From NCBI GenBank assembly GCA_017527945.1, contig JAFXPL010000046.1, positions 1-5,023 on the forward strand: a DNA stretch of 5,023 nt. Direction: 5' to 3'. A model generated the notes under the pieces. It had not been told where the DNA came from and ran no database searches. It saw only the letters and a program-made list of their open reading frames with translations. This DNA comes from Bacteroidales bacterium. GTDB lineage: Bacteria; Bacteroidota; Bacteroidia; Bacteroidales; WCHB1-69. The position numbers were made by a program, and so were the translations under genes. This document shows, piece after piece, positions 4,726 to 5,023 of the stretch (the stretch's first letter is position 1; every line of letters begins with the position of its first letter).

Positions 4726-5023
4726 TTACTTTTCAGGATTTATCTCCCTAATCACTTTCGCCGGACTCCCCGCCACCACCATATTGTCGGGCACATCCTT
4801 GGTGACCACGCTGCCCGCGGCCACGATGGCGTTCTCGCCGATGGTGACGCCTGCCAGCACTTTCACGTCGGCGCCGAGCCAGGCGTTGCGTTTCACCACG
4901 ATGGACTTGGTGAGCAGCGTGTGGCGGGTTTCGGGGTTTTCGGGATGGTATTCGGTGGCTAACACGCAGTGAGGCCCGATGAAAACGTTATCCTCGATGG
5001 TGATGCCGCCGATGGCTAACAGC
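4726..5023 (-). CDS. Hexapeptide-repeat O-acetyltransferase (maltose/galactoside acetyltransferase type), 5' end outside window
   Basis: The open frame runs from the right edge to TAA at 4726-4728; 98 C-terminal residues are visible and the true start lies beyond the window. A GTG at 4963-4965 is an internal valine, since homologous sequence continues upstream of it. Visible features are left-handed beta-helix coils (I-G-G-I-T-I-E-D-N-V-F-I-G, then W-L-G-A-D-V-K-V-L-A-G-V-T-I-G-E-N-A-I-V-A-A-G-S-V-V). Between them is an extended loop with T-E-Y-H-P-E-N-P-E, whose His matches the catalytic His of LacA/Maa-type enzymes. The tail is D-V-P-D-N-M-V-V-A-G-S-P-A-K-V-I-R-E-I. The family transfers acetyl from acetyl-CoA to sugar hydroxyls in the cytoplasm as trimers. 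Full-length relatives have about 180-200 residues, so roughly half is missing. The acceptor cannot be told. An 87-bp gap separates it from the AbiEi gene, which has its own promoter-like box. A relic of a similar C-terminus lies at 3865-3909. Confidence 0.9.
   Translation of the reverse strand, partial: LLAIGGITIEDNVFIGPHCVLATEYHPENPETRHTLLTKSIVVKRNAWLGADVKVLAGVTIGENAIVAAGSVVTKDVPDNMVVAGSPAKVIREINPEK

Larger units (their letters stand above)
3875..4769 (+). repeat. Imperfect 31-bp direct repeats (3875-3905 and 4739-4769) flanking the AbiEi unit
   Basis: The two 31-base copies, TTTATCTCCC... to ...CCGGACTCC on the plus strand, match at 27 of 31 positions and lie in the same orientation 864 bases apart. 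The right copy is the functional 3' end of the acetyltransferase gene; the left copy is a relic with no gene body. Between them sit the AbiEi gene, its promoter and the 36-codon ORF. The similarity follows conserved residues (S-P-x-K-V-I-x-E-I), so common protein ancestry explains it. Recent exact duplication is excluded by the four mismatches. Coordinates give the whole span from the first to the last copy. Confidence 0.6.

Noticed and set aside
3853..4962. 369-codon plus-strand open frame opposite the lipoprotein start, AbiEi and acetyltransferase genes
   Set aside because: It runs antisense to genes with clear family motifs. Its repeated L-P-N-H-x-x-R-T-P is only the reverse reading of the two acetyltransferase tails, and the product is rich in Val, Ala, His and Arg as expected for a shadow frame.
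4963..4965. GTG as start of the acetyltransferase
   Set aside because: In-frame homologous sequence (I-E-D-N-V-F-I-G-P-H-C) continues upstream to the window edge, so this is an internal codon.

Overview
The window looks like Bacteroidales chromosome, most likely Prevotellaceae. The reasons are lipoprotein signal peptides, A-rich leaders without Shine-Dalgarno sequences, a clear Bacteroidetes-type -7 box (TAnnTTTG), and a C-terminal tail (Y-x-x-x-G-Q ... K-G-I-x-I-x-N-G-K-K) typical of Prevotella exported proteins. This assignment is inferred from sequence character, not from a database match. Every supported gene is on the minus strand, so transcription runs from the high-numbered end to the low-numbered end. 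No rRNA, tRNA, CRISPR array, transposase or integrase is visible.

In transcription order: (1) The 3' part of a left-handed beta-helix (hexapeptide-repeat) O-acetyltransferase of the maltose/galactoside acetyltransferase type enters from the right edge. (2) An 87-bp gap carries a strong -7 box with an inverted repeat centred on it. It leads into an AbiEi-family protein (winged-helix antitoxin/transcriptional regulator of type IV toxin-antitoxin systems). No AbiEii nucleotidyltransferase toxin follows. Instead, a 36-codon ORF overlaps the AbiEi stop codon, and then comes a 14-codon relic that closely matches the C-terminus of the acetyltransferase. The AbiEi gene is thus bracketed by two imperfect copies (27 of 31 bases) of an acetyltransferase 3' end. 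(3) A lipoprotein with a cyclophilin-like domain and a Prevotella-type C-terminal tail is followed one base later by a small atypical SDR/NAD(P)-binding protein.

(4) After a 93-bp gap with a possible hairpin comes a compact three-gene cluster. It holds a membrane-anchored metallophosphoesterase with four predicted transmembrane segments, an alpha/beta-hydrolase lipoprotein with a cysteine in its nucleophile elbow (12-bp gap), and a DUF1648/SdpI-like membrane protein (19-bp gap) cut off by the left edge. The spacing suggests co-transcription of (4) and, separately, of the lipoprotein and SDR genes. Most genes here are envelope-associated: two lipoproteins and two integral membrane proteins.

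The part most worth a second look is 3865-4769: an orphan AbiEi unit with a candidate autoregulatory operator, a tiny coupled ORF, and a duplicated acetyltransferase tail that may mark an insertion or deletion junction. I see no firm evidence for a wholly new system.
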